A stretch of DNA of 64,000 bases, taken from Ophiosphaerella korrae (taxonomy: Eukaryota; Ascomycota; Dothideomycetes; Pleosporales; Phaeosphaeriaceae). The stretch lies in NCBI GenBank assembly GCA_028456385.1, contig JALNQF010000130.1, forward strand, positions 1 to 64,000. Direction: 5' to 3'. Position 1 is the first letter of the stretch. Each line of letters begins with the position of its first letter. Shown piece by piece: positions 13,501 through 28,078 of the stretch. Under the pieces are notes generated by a model. The model was given only the letters and a program-made list of their open reading frames with translations, was not told the origin of the DNA and searched no databases. The translations under genes and the position numbers were made by a program.

Positions 13501-16396
13501 TTTATTTTTCTAAAGTCTATATAGAGTTATTTATTATTTATTTTCTTTTTATCTATAAATATAAGTCTATATACTATTAAAAATTTAGATTCTTATATCT
13601 ATTCTTTTTTAAGCGCGTTTTATATAAATACTTACTTAATTTTAGATTTTTCTTCTATTTTTCTATAAACTAGGCTCTATCTTACGTCTTTTCTTTCTTC
13701 TAGTTCTATTACTAGATCTTATAATTAATATTCTAGAAAGTAGTTATTAGGTTTAGTAAGTTATTTTTCCTACTTATTATATTTCTCTAGGAACTATCCT
13801 TTATATATAGTTATATTAGCTTCTAATATATCTTTCTTAAAGTAACTAATTCTCTCTATTCTCTAATTAATCTTTAGGTTAGTTATTTATAACTATAGTA
13901 TTCCTAATATTATATCTTACTTATTATTAATTATTATTATATCTATAACTATATTCTTAATTTCTAATCCTTCTAGCCTTAGTATTAAAGGTGTTATTTT
14001 AAACTTAATAAGTTCCTAAAATAGTCTTTCTTTAATTATACTTAATTACCTAGAGTACTTCTTTATTATATACTTTATTCTTTAATTTTCTATAAACTTT
14101 TTTAATATAAAGTTCTTTATAGCTTTACTATTAATTATTACTTATACTTTTCTTTCTTAATATATACCTAATTTTATAATATATAGGCCTCTTATACCTT
14201 ATAGCTTTTCTTACTTAGGTTTTTCTTTAAATTATCTATTTTTTTAAAGCTATTATCTTATTTTACGTTTATAGTTCTTGTGTTTTAGATATTTATTATA
14301 TATATACTTATACTATAGTTTTCCTTAAATATATTCTTTTAATAGTTTTAGGCCTAGCCTAATTACTATATATTTATTATTAAGTATTCTAATTATTTCT
14401 TATCCTTAGATATCTTTCTTTATAATTGCGTTTATATAGTTATATTCTTTTTTTCTTATTAGCTAAGTATAGTTATATACTTTTAGTTCTTTATATATAA
14501 TATAATTTATATTTAAGTATAATATCTATAATATCTCTATATATACTAGATATTTTAGATTTATTCTTTTATTGTCTCCTTTTTAGTACTTATCTTTTTT
14601 AGGTCTTACTATTACTAGGATATAGTATACTATTAGTATACGTAGTATATAGGCTTTATTAATCTATTATATCTTTTTTATAAAGAATTACTATTCTCTT
14701 TATATAAGTATTCTTCTTACTATAACTATATATTACTCTATCTATTATTAGAATATTATAAACTTAGTTACTTTAAGATTATATTCTTTCTAGTCTTTAT
14801 ATACTTCTTCTATATTTATAACTAGTAAATATTTCTTAATAAATTTCTTTTATTTATTTTATTTCTCTATATATATTTAACTAGGTATACTCTATATCTC
14901 TTATATTAATTTGTTTTTTATCTCTTTATAGTTCTTTAGAGGAGACTATAGTAGTTTCTTCTTCTAGTACTAGTTCTTTAGCCTAGATTAATAGTATCTA
15001 GAGTTCTTCTCCTTCTAAGTCTTCTATTAGTAAGTCTATTGTATAAGCTATCTCTACTAGCTATACTTTTATCCTATTTTCTTTTATTACTACTACTCTA
15101 TTCTTTTATAAAAACTATCCTACTCTCTACTTACTAGAAAGATATATATAGTAGTTATCTTTATAGTAAAAAGTTTAATAAAGTATTACGTACTATATTT
15201 CTTTACTTCTAGCTACTTTCTCTTAAGGTTTAGCCTATACTTTTAGTACTTCTTTTCTATTCTTAGTTGTTTTTAACTAAGTTTCTTTATCTTTCTTAAG
15301 ATTCTTACTTTTATAGTTTTTTATAAAGTATCTTAGCTTCTTATATTTATAATATACTATATCTTTCTTTTATTTTAATTAGTAGTTTTTTACGTAGTAG
15401 CCTAGTTTACTATAATTAAAGTATATAAAGTCTTTATTCTTCTTTTTCTTCTTATCCTTATTAGTATTAAGGATTATAGGGTCTCCCTTATTATAGTTCT
15501 AAGTAGATCCTCTATACTTATTTTTCTTCTATTCTTAAAGATTATTATTAATCTATATTACCTATTACTTTAAGGCTTCTAGTACTTTTAGTTTTTCTAT
15601 ATAGATTATTTTATATTATATTTTTAAGTTTAGTCTTTATTTAAATTATAATATTAGAGATAGTTTATTTTATTCTATATTTTATAATAGTTATTTAAAC
15701 TATAATATATATTTAGGAATACTCTTATTCTATATAAGCTTCTCTAGCCTTTCTTTAGCTTATTAAGTAATATCTATATCTTTAAATACTACTCTTATTT
15801 ATCTTATAAAGTATTTATAACTTCTAAAGATAGTTCTTATCTTGTCTTTCTAGTTTATTTAAGTATATATTGTATAGTCTATCTAGTAAAGCTTAAACTA
15901 TCTTATTATATCTCTTTTAAGGTAAATTCTAATATATATTACTTTCTTATCTTTTTTATTAAAGTATAGTACTTATATATTAATCTATAGTTATACTAAT
16001 ACTATAAAAGGTCTTAAATTTTCTTTTATTCTATTAAACTTCTTAAGTATAAGTATCTTTAGTAGTTTCTTTATTATACTTATCTCTAGTCTTTATATAA
16101 TTAGCTCTATCTAGTTTTATTTTTTAATAATAGCTTTAATTTAGGCTTTATTCTATTTTACGTATTCTTAGAGTTTTTTGTTTTAGGTTTCTAAGGCGTT
16201 AATTACTATCTTTATATCTTCTTTCTTAGAGATTAAGTTATTTAAGTAATTCTTAATATCCTTCTATACTATATTGTCTAACTTATAGCTACTTATAGGT
16301 ACCTTAACTTTTTTCTTAGTTAAACCTTCTACTATTATATTAGCTAGACTATACGCTACTTACGCTTTACTTCTTATAATAACTAAATTAGTAAGG

Positions 16397-16794
16397 TGTA
16401 ATAGGCCTCTTATTATTAACTATAGGGAACTTATCTTATAAGAGTTAGTAGATTAAGAAGTAATAACAAAAGCTCGTATAGTAATCTATAATAACTAAGA
16501 GTAATAGAAGATATCTTGTAATTATCTTATATTAGCGTTCTATAGTTAAAAGATTAAATTACTAATAATATCTTAATAATACGCGTAGTAATAACTATAT
16601 ACTTCTACTAATCTATTTATATAATATTATAGATTACCTTAATCTATTTATATATAATTATAGATTACTATTACGTGTCCTAATTATAAGTAGCTTCTTA
16701 GTCGAGGTTATTACTCTACTTATCTTATACTTCGTTAGTATTTAAGTTAGGATTAATTAGTTCTATCTTAATTTCTCTTATTACGGTTATAATA
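16397..16794 (-). repeat. 5' LTR of the minus-strand host element (inverted)
   Basis: Reverse complement of the LTR family, beginning tgtaatagg and ending near ttacggttataata. It lies next to the reverse-complemented gag end of the element. At about 398 bp it is slightly shorter than the 427-bp LTRs because part of the inverted-motif array is missing. Confidence 0.78.
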
Positions 16795-19700
16795 ATCTTA
16801 AGTACTATTCTACTATTTAATTTATATATTCTAACTACTTATCTATTTATAAGTAGTATACTATTAATATTATATACTTAACTCTTAATAATACTATTAT
16901 TATTCTCTATAATTTTAATATAAATCTAATATTTCTATCTATAATAATCTTATCTAGAATAATATATTAGCTAATTATAGTTCTTAGAACTTAATATATA
17001 GTAGCTTCTATCCTACTTTTTTTTTATATAGTCTAAAGTATAAGTACTTTATAAACTTATTTACTATTATTAGGATTCTATTATACTTAACTCCTAATAT
17101 TAAGTCTTTTAATTTAAGTAACTTTATAATAAAGTCTATTATAATAACTTTTTAAAGTTATTCTAGTACTTTAACTAGTTATAGTATTCTATATAGTATA
17201 AATCTATTATACTTATTTCTATAATATTTTATATAATCTTATAGTGCTTTTATTACTAGTTATTTTACTTTTAAAATATAATAGTCTTTTAAAAACCTAT
17301 TTAATATTCTATTAATACTTTAGTATCTATATACTAGTAGTTTATAAAACTATTATATAAACTCTTTTAATATTTTACTTAAAATATATATTCTTTTATA
17401 AACTTTTATAAGCTTTTTTTAGATTTTAAGTTTTTTTATTTTTTTAGAAGCTTTCTTTATTTCTTTCTATATCTATTTATCTAGCTTACTACTTTTTCTT
17501 TTAAGTATTATAGCTATTCTAGGTATATTTAGAACTAAATATCTATCTTTATTTTTAACTAGAACTATACTAGTAGTATTTACTTCTTCTTATAAATTTA
17601 GTTTTCTACTTAGAGTATCTATAAATTAATTATCTTTACCTTTAGTATATATAATTTTAAAGTTAAATATTAATAAGAACTCCTACTATCTTATATAGTA
17701 TTATAATAAGTTTTTATTTAATATAAATTTTATTAGATTCTTATAGTCTATATAAACTTTTATTTAATATTTTACTTTTTATAAGTATACTTTCTATTAT
17801 TTAAATACTTTATAGATTACTAGTATTTCTTTATTATAAATTAAGTAGTTAAGCTCTACTAGTTTTATTTTCTTAGAGAAGTATTTAACTAGATATTCTT
17901 ATTTTATAATTTAGTCTTCTTATATTAGTACTATTCTATAAACTAAGTTTAATACGTCTATTTTTACTATTACTAGTAGCTCTAGGTTATATATTCTAAT
18001 AACTAGTTTCTCTATAAACTTCTATTTAATTTAGTTAAATACTTTATTATATTTCTATTTCTACTTAAATAGTATATCTTTTTTTATAAGTCTTATTAAT
18101 AGTTTTATTATTTTAGACTATCTTATTATTTATTTTCTATAAAAATTTACTAACTTATAGAATTACTATACTTCTTATAAGTTTATTAGTATTAGCTATT
18201 TTTAGATTACTTTAATCTTATTAAAGTTAATTTATATCTTTTTTAGTTTAATAATAAATCTAAGGAAGTCTATTTCTTTAGTATAGAATTTATATTTTCT
18301 TATTTTAAAGAATAATTTATTTTCTACTAGCTTTTCTAGTACTTTATATAACGTAGTTTATAAGCGAGCTACGCGTATAAGTAAGCTACGCGCCCTAAAA
18401 TATACCTAAAATCTAGATTTCTATAGTAAAATATCTTTACTATAACTTTATAATATTTCCTATAACTATAGGTATACCCTTTACTACTTATATAGAAGCT
18501 AGTTTTAGATTCCTATAGTATATAACCTAGATATTCTAAAGATATTTTACTTTTTTACTTATTAGCTTAATTTTAGCTCCTAATTTTTAGTAACTTACTT
18601 TATACTTTATATATCTTTTTTAAAATCTAGTATTTATCTTAAAATAGTTATATAAGGCTATATCTTATATTTTAGCTTATTTAATTAAGTTATAGTAAAG
18701 ATATTTTACTATAAAAATCTAGATTTTAGGTATATTTTAGGGCGCGTAGCTTGCTTATACGCGTAGCTTACTTATAAACTACGTTACGTATTATACGTAT
18801 TCTTCCTCTATTTCTAAGAATATAAGGATATTATCTAGGTATATAAATATAAATATATCTAAGTATTCTCTTAAGACTATATTAATCCTTTCTTAGAATA
18901 CTACTAGTATATTTATTAATCTAAAAGGTATAACTATATATTTAAATAGTTTATACTACGTTTTAAATACTATTTTCTATTTATTACCTTTTTTAATCCT
19001 AATTTAATAGTAAGCGTTTTAGATATTAAGCTTTATAAAGATTTAAGCCTTTTATAGCTTATCTTATATTTTATCTATATATAGTAAGAAGTATTAGTAC
19101 TTATTTATAATTACGTTTATTTTTCTAAAGTCTACGTAAAGTTATTTATCTTTTATCTTCTTTTTATTTTTAAAGATAAGTCTATATACTACTAAAAACT
19201 AAGATTCTTATATCTATTCTTTTTTTATTATGTTTTTAATAAATACTTACTTAATTTTTTATTTTTCTTTAGTTTTTTAATAGACTAGGCTCTATCTTAT
19301 ATTTTTTTTTCTAGGTCTATTACTAAGTCTTATAATTAATATTCTAGAAGGTAGTTATTAGGTTCTATAAGTTATTTCTCTTATTTCTTATATTCTTTTA
19401 AGAACTTTCCTTTATATATACTTATATTAGCTTTTAATATATTTTCTATAGAGTAACTAATTTTCTTTATTCTTTAATTAATCTTTAGGTTTATTATTTA
19501 TAACTATAGTATACCTAATATTATATTTTATTTATTATTATTTGTTATTATATCTATAACTATATTCTTAATCTCTAGCCTTTCTAGTTTTAATATAGAG
19601 AGAACTATTTCGAACCTAATAGGTTCTTAGAATAGTTTTCCTTTAATTATACTTTGTTATTAAAAGTATTTCTTTATTATATAATATATTCTTTATTCTT

Positions 19701-22434
19701 CTATAAACTTCTTAGATATAAATTTCTTTATAGCTTTACTATTAATTATAATTTATACCTTTTTTCTTTAGAAGATACTTTATTTTATACTATATAGGCC
19801 TCCTATCTTTTCTAATCTCTTATACTTAAGTTATTCTTTAAAAAAAAATTTTAAAGCTACTATTTTACTTTATATTTATAGTTTTTATACTTTAGATATT
19901 TATTATATATATACTTATACTATAGCTTTCTTTAAACGTATTCTTTAGATAGCTTAGGTCTAGGCCTAATTAATATATATTCCTTATTAAGTATTCTAAT
20001 TATCTTCTATCCTTTAATTTTTTTCTTTAGAATTACCTTTATATAGTTATATCCTTTCTTTTATATTAGCTATATATAGTTTTATACTTTTAGTTCTCTA
20101 TATAAGTAGTAGTTTATATTTAAGTATAATACCTATAATATCTCTAAGTATACTAGATATTCTAGATCTATTCTTTTATTATCTCCTATCTAGTAATTAT
20201 CTATACTAGGTCTTGTTATTACTAAGATATAGTATACTACTAGTATATATAGTATATTAGCTTTATTAATCTATTATATTTTTCTTACTAAGTACTAATA
20301 TTTTCTTTATATAAGTATTCTTCTTACTATAACTATATATTACTCTATTTATTTTTAGAATATTATAAACTTAATTACTTTAAGAGTATATTCTTTTTAG
20401 TCTTTATATACTTTCTCTATATATATAACTAGTAAGTATTTCTAAATAAACTTCTATTCTTTATTTTATTTTACTATATTTATTATTATATAGCTATTAT
20501 AACTATATATATTTAACTAGGTATACTTTATACTTTTTATATTAACGTATCTCTTATCTTTTTATAGTCTTTTAGAAGAGGCTATAGTAGTTTTTTTATC
20601 TAGTACTAGTTTTTTAGCTTAAATTAATAGAGTCTAGAGCTTTTCTTTTTTTAAATCTTCTATTAGTAAGTCTATTATACGTTTTATTTCTTTAAGCTAT
20701 ACTTAAGTTCTACTTTCTTTTATTACTACTACTCTATTCTTCTATAAAAACTATTTTACTCTTTACTTTCTAAAAAGATATATATAGTAGTTATTATTAT
20801 AATAAAAAGTCTAGTTAAGTATTATATACTATATTTCTTTACTTCTAGCTACTTTCTCTTAAGGTTTAGCTTATACTTTAAGTACTTCCTTCTTACCCTT
20901 ATTTGTTTTTAACTAGGCTTCTTTTTTTTTCTTAAGATCTTTACTTCTATAGTCTTTTATATAGTATTCTAGTTTCTTATATTTATAATATACTATATTT
21001 CTTCTTTATTTTAACTAATAATTTTTTATATAGTTACCTTTCTTACTATAGTTAAAGTATATAAAGTCTTTATTTTTTTTCTTCTTTCTTTATTAGTATT
21101 AAGGGTTATAAGATTTTTTTTATTATTATTCTAGGTAAGTCCTCTATACTTATTCTTTTTCTATTCTTAAAGATTATTATTAATTTATATTACTTATTAC
21201 TTTAGAGCTTTTAGTATTCTTAGTTTTTCTATATAAATTATTTTATATTATATTTTTAAGTTTAGTCTTTATTTAAATTATAATATTAGAGATAGTTTAT
21301 TTTATTCTTTATTTTATAATAGTTATTTAAACTATAATATATATTTAGAAATACTTTTATATTATATAAGCTTTTTAAGCTTTTCTTTAGCCTATTTAGT
21401 AATATCTATATTTCTAAACGCTACTCTTATTTATTTTATAAAGTATTTATAACTTCTAAAGATAGCTCTTATTTTATCTCTTTATATTCCTAGAGTATAT
21501 ATTATATAGTTTATCTAGTAAGGTTTAAACTATCTTATTATATCTTCTTTAAGATATATTCTAAAATATATTACTTTTTTATCTTCTATATTAAAGTATA
21601 GTACTTATATATTAATCTAAAGTTATTCTAATACTATAAAGAGTCTTAGTCTCTCTTTTATTTTATTAAATTTCTTAAGTATAAGTATCTTAGGTAGCTT
21701 CTTTATTATACTTATTTTAAGTTTCTAGGTAATTTATTCTATTATATTCTATCCTTTTATAATCGCTTTAATCTAGGCTTTATTTTAGTTAATATAATCT
21801 TATAGTTTTTTATTCTATATTTCTAAGGTATTAATTATTATTTATATATCTCTTTTTTTAGTAATTAGGTTATTTAAATATATCTTAACTACTACCTAGT
21901 TAGTTTTATCTAACTTATAACTACTTAGAAGTACTTTACTTTCTTTCTTAGTTAAACTTTCTACTATTATATTAGCTTAGACTATACGCTACTTATACTT
22001 TACTTCTCCTAATAACTAAATTAGTAAGGTATTACTTAGTCGCCTATTATTAACTATAGTAACTATTTAGAGGTATTAGTAGATTAGAAAGTAATATTAA
22101 AAGTTTATATTGTAATTAAGTAATAACTATTAATAATAGTTAATTTATACGTATAATATTAAGTATTAGCGTTCTAGGTTAGAGATTAGATTACTAATAT
22201 TATCTTAATAGTATATATTGTTACTAACTATATACCTTTACTAATCTATTAATCTATTAATCTATGTTTATTTTCTATCTATATACTTAATAGATTAAGG
22301 GATTACCTACGTATCCTAATTATAAGTAGCTTCCTAATCTAAGTTATTACTCTACTTATCTTATACTTTGTTAGCGCTTAAGTTAGAACTAATTAGTTCT
22401 ATCTTAATTTCTCTTGTTACACCTATAATATATA
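16795..22434 (-). mobile_element. 3'-truncated minus-strand copy of the same retrotransposon
   Basis: Starting inside integrase, the sequence repeats 11,611-16,396 nearly base for base with transition differences, through reverse transcriptase (YLDN-type box near 18,815-18,850) and gag, to an inverted 5' LTR at about 22,029-22,434. Its 3' part (end of integrase, chromodomain, 3' LTR) is missing at the junction with the neighbouring element at 16,795. It is interrupted by the inverted-repeat element at 18351-18784. All frames are destroyed. Confidence 0.78.
18351..18784. mobile_element. MITE-like element with 97-bp terminal inverted repeats
   Basis: A 434-bp insertion with near-perfect terminal inverted repeats of about 97 bp (18351-18447 against 18688-18784). 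The outer ends are acgtagtttataag and cttataaactacgt. It is flanked by TA on both sides. The homologous position in the other retrotransposon copies (near 13,165 and, on the plus strand, 7,135) is uninterrupted, and the length comparison fits a 2-bp TA target duplication. No coding capacity is seen. TA duplication suggests mobilisation by a Tc1/mariner-type transposase. It is visibly less AT-shifted than its surroundings, keeping gctacgcg patches. Confidence 0.85.
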
Positions 22435-22699
22435 AATATATATAATAAATTAGAGTAATCTATAAAGTTATATAAATAGATTAATATAAGTATATAGTTA
22501 GTAGTAATACGTATTATTAAGATAGTATTAGTAATCTAATCTCTAACCTAAAATACTAATACTTAATATTTTATATATAAATTAACTATTATTTATAGTT
22601 ATTACTAATTACTATATAAGCTTTTATTATTACTTCCTAATCTACTAATATACTATAAGGGTTACTTATAGTCGATAATAAGTAACCTAGTAATAATTA
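22435..22699 (+). repeat. 5'-truncated plus-strand LTR remnant
   Basis: The sequence matches the 3' half of the LTR family, from the atatagttagtagtaatacg region to the terminal aagtaacctagtaata. The 5' half is missing and the inverted LTR of the preceding element lies directly upstream. RIP-mutated. Confidence 0.65.
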
Positions 22700-23062
22700 T
22701 AGGCGTAATAAGAGAAATTAAGATAGAACTAATTAGTCCTAACTTAAGTACTAATAAAGTATAGGATAAGCAAAGTAATAACTTAGACTAAGAAATAAAT
22801 TATAACTAGAATACCTAATATAAAGTAATCTATAAAGGCGTATAATAGATTTATAGGAGTATATAGTTAATAGTAATATATATTATTAGGATAATATTAG
22901 TAATCTAATCTTTAACTAAGAGTAATAATACTAAGATATTATAAGAATCTTTTATTATTTATAGCCTATTATAGATTACTATATATACTTTTACTATTAA
23001 CTTCTACTCTACTAATACCTTCTTAGTAGCTACTTGTAGTTAATAATAGGTAACCTATTACA
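22700..23062 (+). repeat. Plus-strand LTR remnant (solo or tandem)
   Basis: The sequence runs from taggcgtaataagagaaa to aacctattaca at 23062 and matches the LTR family over its full extent with internal gaps. It follows another partial LTR in the same orientation with no internal element sequence between them. This is consistent with LTR-LTR recombination or serial insertion. It abuts the transposase remnant on the right. Confidence 0.68.
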
Positions 23063-23952
23063 AGAAATAGGTAAGATTAAGAGGCTAGAAGATATAAGTA
23101 CTATAAGTAAGATAGTAAATAGAAATAATTTTATATAGTTTACAAAGCTATATAAACTTAATATTAATATAAGAGCTATACCTATCTAAAAGTAAGAGCT
23201 AGTACTACCTTAGACCTAGATCTATTTCTAGGATAAAGATATCTTCTAGCTACTTAGATCTAATCTAGTATATACTTAGATAGAAACTAAGTAATATAGA
23301 GGTATTTACTCTTAAAGATAACTAAACACTAGACCTTCTAGCTAGTAGCTAATACTATCTCTAGGACTAATGCCTATTTATAATTACTTAGTTCCTTGTT
23401 ATAAGTCTTCTTCTTCTTTAAGCTAGTAAGTACCTAAGAGTTAGTATATATACCTAAGGTAATTCTAACCTTATCTATATTCTAAACGTTTAATAGTAGT
23501 ATATTATATTAGATTAGGACCTCTTTAAAATATCTAAAGAACGCGTAAAGCGTCTCTAGGTTAGCTACTTCTATCTAGGTAGCCTTAATTAACTAGCTAA
23601 CTATAGATACGATACGTAGTTAACGTGTTATAAAGCTAGAGATCTAATCTTTACCTAGAGGATTGTAGTTACTATTTATATAGAGGATTTAGGTAGCTAT
23701 CTCTTGTACGCGCGTATAAGATAGGGGCTAGGCACGTAAGTCTTTATTAAGAATCTACTCTACTAGGAACTCTTCTTAATCTAGGCTTGTATAAACTCTA
23801 TTTTCAAGATCACTAATAGCTAATTATATAGCAACTTCTTTAGGATCCATTTTGAGATGGGTGTTGTGGAGATATCACGCGTTGAAGCTGATCAATTGAA
23901 TTTAGTGGGGTGGCCTAACTCCCCCGGTGGCTTAACTCCCCCGGCGCCAGCT
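23063..23952 (-). mobile_element. RIP-killed pogo/Fot1-like DNA transposon, 5' part
   Basis: On the minus strand an ATG at 23851-23849 begins a frame reading MDPKEVA, then peptide typical of fungal pogo/Fot1 transposases with a CENP-B-type helix-turn-helix (NYNPLGKD near 23,650 and a DKVRITLG patch near 23,460). It is interrupted only by TAA/TAG codons where Gln or Trp codons are expected. The catalytic DDE part is missing because the LTR remnant cuts it at about 23,063. Upstream of the ATG, 23854-23952 is not mutated and carries two 17-bp subterminal repeats (23911-23927 and 23928-23944), probably the element's terminal region. Confidence 0.72.
23911..23944. repeat. Tandem 17-bp subterminal repeats
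   Basis: Two adjacent 17-mers, tggcctaactcccccgg and tggcttaactcccccgg, differ at one base. Their position just outside the transposase start suggests transposase-binding subterminal repeats of the pogo/Fot1-like element. Confidence 0.65.
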
Positions 23953-24308
23953 TATCTAGTATAAGTCATGCCAAACATGAAGCATTAAGTTCAACCAAGC
24001 GCGGCAACTGGCTGGATGACCACAGTAGATAATATAATTGGCTGAAATAGGAACCTACCCCTCACATTAAAACAATTAAACTCGGCGAACCAACTCCCCG
24101 AATGATGTGATGGAGCGAATTTCGCTTTCGTTAGTGACAAATGACGCCGCAGCACGGGCTAGCACAAACCTCAAGGTAACCCAACCTAGGTAGGCTCGAC
24201 GAATCGACAGACGCTACTCAGTGGTCACCAATACTATGTAAACTATGTCGGCGCAATTAAAGTTCTTCCCTTGATCTTGTCCAGCTATCGCATACATATC
24301 TGAACACG
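23953..24308. other. Intergenic region upstream of the monooxygenase
   Basis: Normal base composition resumes here. No gene is visible. It should contain the promoter of the flavin monooxygenase that starts at 24309. I see no confident regulatory motif. Confidence 0.4.
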
Positions 24309-26248
<1,940 letters not shown>

Positions 26249-26471
26249 ATGTTGTGATTTCAAAATAGTGCCTTGGTTTGATTCCTAACATAGGTAGTTT
26301 TATGGTATCTTCGATATGTAAATGGATATGTTAAGTGCATGCTTGAGGGTAAAACTGTTACCACGCCAAAGACAAATATGGTGTCTAGATGCATCAATTC
26401 GCTATCAGGTAGGTATGGTAGAAATCGCCCTCTACGTACTCTCAACCATCGTTCGCGCCCACAAACTATCA

Positions 26472-27773
26472 TTATTCCCCGGTCCCTCCCTCACCATTCT
26501 TTTTCACAGCCCAAGGCGGGTCTCCATCGTCATCAAACTCGGCCCACTGGAAAAAGCTACACCCATCCCGCCCAGGAATGTAGTTCACATTACACATCCA
26601 CATATACCGTCCCTTCGACTCCTTCTTCCTCGTCGCGCACCGAAGAACCGTCGGAACGCCACATTTGCATTTAGGCGTATATCTTGGGTGCAGGTTTTCT
26701 TTGTAATATCGATAGGTGATATTGAGCCGTTTGTTTTTCGCAAGGGGATGAGGATCGATTGCTTGTGCTGGTGCAATGCAATGTTTCCATTCTTCTTGCA
26801 TTTCGGCGTGCATGACTAGAAGCGAATTGTGGGGGAGGTGGATCGAGATCTGGCCTTGAGCGTCGGCAAGTGTGCCATCGTTCTTGTGAAAATCGTCGTC
26901 TTCAGCGACAATCTTGCGCACACGAAATTCTCGGGCGACGCCGAGACTTAGGCTACCAATAACTGCTCGTGGGCCGAGATAGGTGAGTTGATCGGAGTGG
27001 TAGCCGACGCTCTGTTTCCCGCCGTCGTAGCAGTTGACGAAGGCAGTGTTGGCTTTCCAGGGGTGGGGCGATTGGTATTTGAGTTTTTGGCTGTTGGGGT
27101 AGCCGCGAATTCGGCGCTGGATCTCGCTGTTGACAGCTTGCTCGACTTGGGGACATGCTTTTAGCATCTCGGGTACACTCTGACGGACGTCTTCGACCTT
27201 TCGTCCGTCGTATACGTACTCGGTCTTTTGCTCCTCTGCTTCGGCCAAGCTATTTACGTAGAAGCAGAATGTATGCGGGCTCCATACGACTTTATCAAAA
27301 AGCTTGAATTCTAGGCTTTGATATGTAGGTGCTTCCTCGAGTAGTTGCAGCAATAGTTCGTCAGCTTGCTTGGTAGGGAGGAAGTTGTGTATAATGGAAC
27401 ATGGTGTGTGTGTCTCAATGTCTTCTGGACTGTACAAATGCAGCGTTTGTCCTTTTTTGACGAGTGATTTCTTTCCTGAAACGCTCGAAGAAATGCGATA
27501 TGCGGTTAGTGAAGATTGGAATCCTATCGTTGATGGAGCCGGCCGTTTTCTCGTGTTTTGCTGGGCAAGCCAATTTGAGGCCTGGTCGACTATTCCCTCG
27601 GAAGCCAACAGAGCCTCGAGCAGTGTTGTCTCATCAAGTGTCGAGTGCAACGATGCCAACATTGCAAGCTTGAATTCCGTAGACTCTTCTTCTACTGGGG
27701 TCGTTGGTACGCGTGTCGCCACATCTTGATGCTCCTCAACACGCCTTCTCTTTCGTGATACAAATGCATCCAT
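26472..27773 (-). CDS. CUE-AlkB-GRF domain Fe(II)/2-oxoglutarate dioxygenase
   Basis: Single exon, 433 aa. Residues 34-70 resemble a CUE (ubiquitin-binding) helix bundle. Residues about 125-357 form an AlkB-like dioxygenase, with iron ligands H259 and D261 (GYHSDQ) and H331 (EWKHCI), and the 2-oxoglutarate arginines in RLNITYR (349, 355). Residues 369-410 carry a GRF-type zinc finger (CKCG, C379, C394, C405, with FFQW). Members of this family remove alkyl groups from nucleic acids by oxidative demethylation. The GRF finger suggests binding to single-stranded nucleic acid, and CUE suggests ubiquitin coupling. The exact substrate is unknown. It is divergent from PEX7. Confidence 0.9.
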   Translation of the reverse strand: MDAFVSRKRRRVEEHQDVATRVPTTPVEEESTEFKLAMLASLHSTLDETTLLEALLASEGIVDQASNWLAQQNTRKRPAPSTIGFQSSLTAYRISSSVSGKKSLVKKGQTLHLYSPEDIETHTPCSIIHNFLPTKQADELLLQLLEEAPTYQSLEFKLFDKVVWSPHTFCFYVNSLAEAEEQKTEYVYDGRKVEDVRQSVPEMLKACPQVEQAVNSEIQRRIRGYPNSQKLKYQSPHPWKANTAFVNCYDGGKQSVGYHSDQLTYLGPRAVIGSLSLGVAREFRVRKIVAEDDDFHKNDGTLADAQGQISIHLPHNSLLVMHAEMQEEWKHCIAPAQAIDPHPLAKNKRLNITYRYYKENLHPRYTPKCKCGVPTVLRCATRKKESKGRYMWMCNVNYIPGRDGCSFFQWAEFDDDGDPPWAVKKNGEGGTGE

Positions 27774-28078
27774 TGCTGAATCAATCCGGGGTCGTGCAAA
27801 TCCAGTGCACAGAACCTGCGTACCGCCATGCGGATGTCAGGCAGTTGATGCGCGGTCGAACGCGGTTCGCGCTGTCACGTGGCACTTTAGCTGTGAAATA
27901 GCCCCGCGAAAACCAGCCTCGGTCGCTGCTTGTCGTGTTGCAACATAACCATGTCGACCGACGTCAACAGTCTGGCAGCTTCAACCCTCTGCAAGCGATG
28001 ACGCCCTGCATACCATCTTCACTCCACGCGCCGTAATACACGTCACGTGCTGCTAGCATCGCAATTCACTCGGCAGCC
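27774..28078. promoter_or_regulatory. Shared divergent promoter region (AlkB-like / PEX7)
   Basis: 305 bp separate the two divergently transcribed start codons, so both core promoters and 5' UTRs must lie here. I recognise no specific binding site with confidence. Confidence 0.5.

Larger units (their letters stand above)
2800..16794 (-). mobile_element. Minus-strand Ty3/gypsy element split by a nested insertion
   Basis: The element is in two pieces. 2800-3479 holds the 3' LTR and the last 236 bp of internal sequence. 10507-16396 holds the rest of the interior, and 16397-16794 the 5' LTR. With the nested copy (3480-10501) and one target duplication removed, the pieces add up to about 7 kb, the same as the intact copy. 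Read on the minus strand it contains gag, pol with a YLDN-type reverse transcriptase box near 13,200-13,230, integrase and a chromodomain-like end. RIP has filled it with stop codons. I see no matching target duplication at its outer ends, so it may have been rearranged after insertion. Confidence 0.75.

Noticed and set aside
26322..26819. 165-codon plus-strand frame
   Set aside because: Mostly antisense to the C-terminal zinc finger and dioxygenase of the AlkB-like gene.
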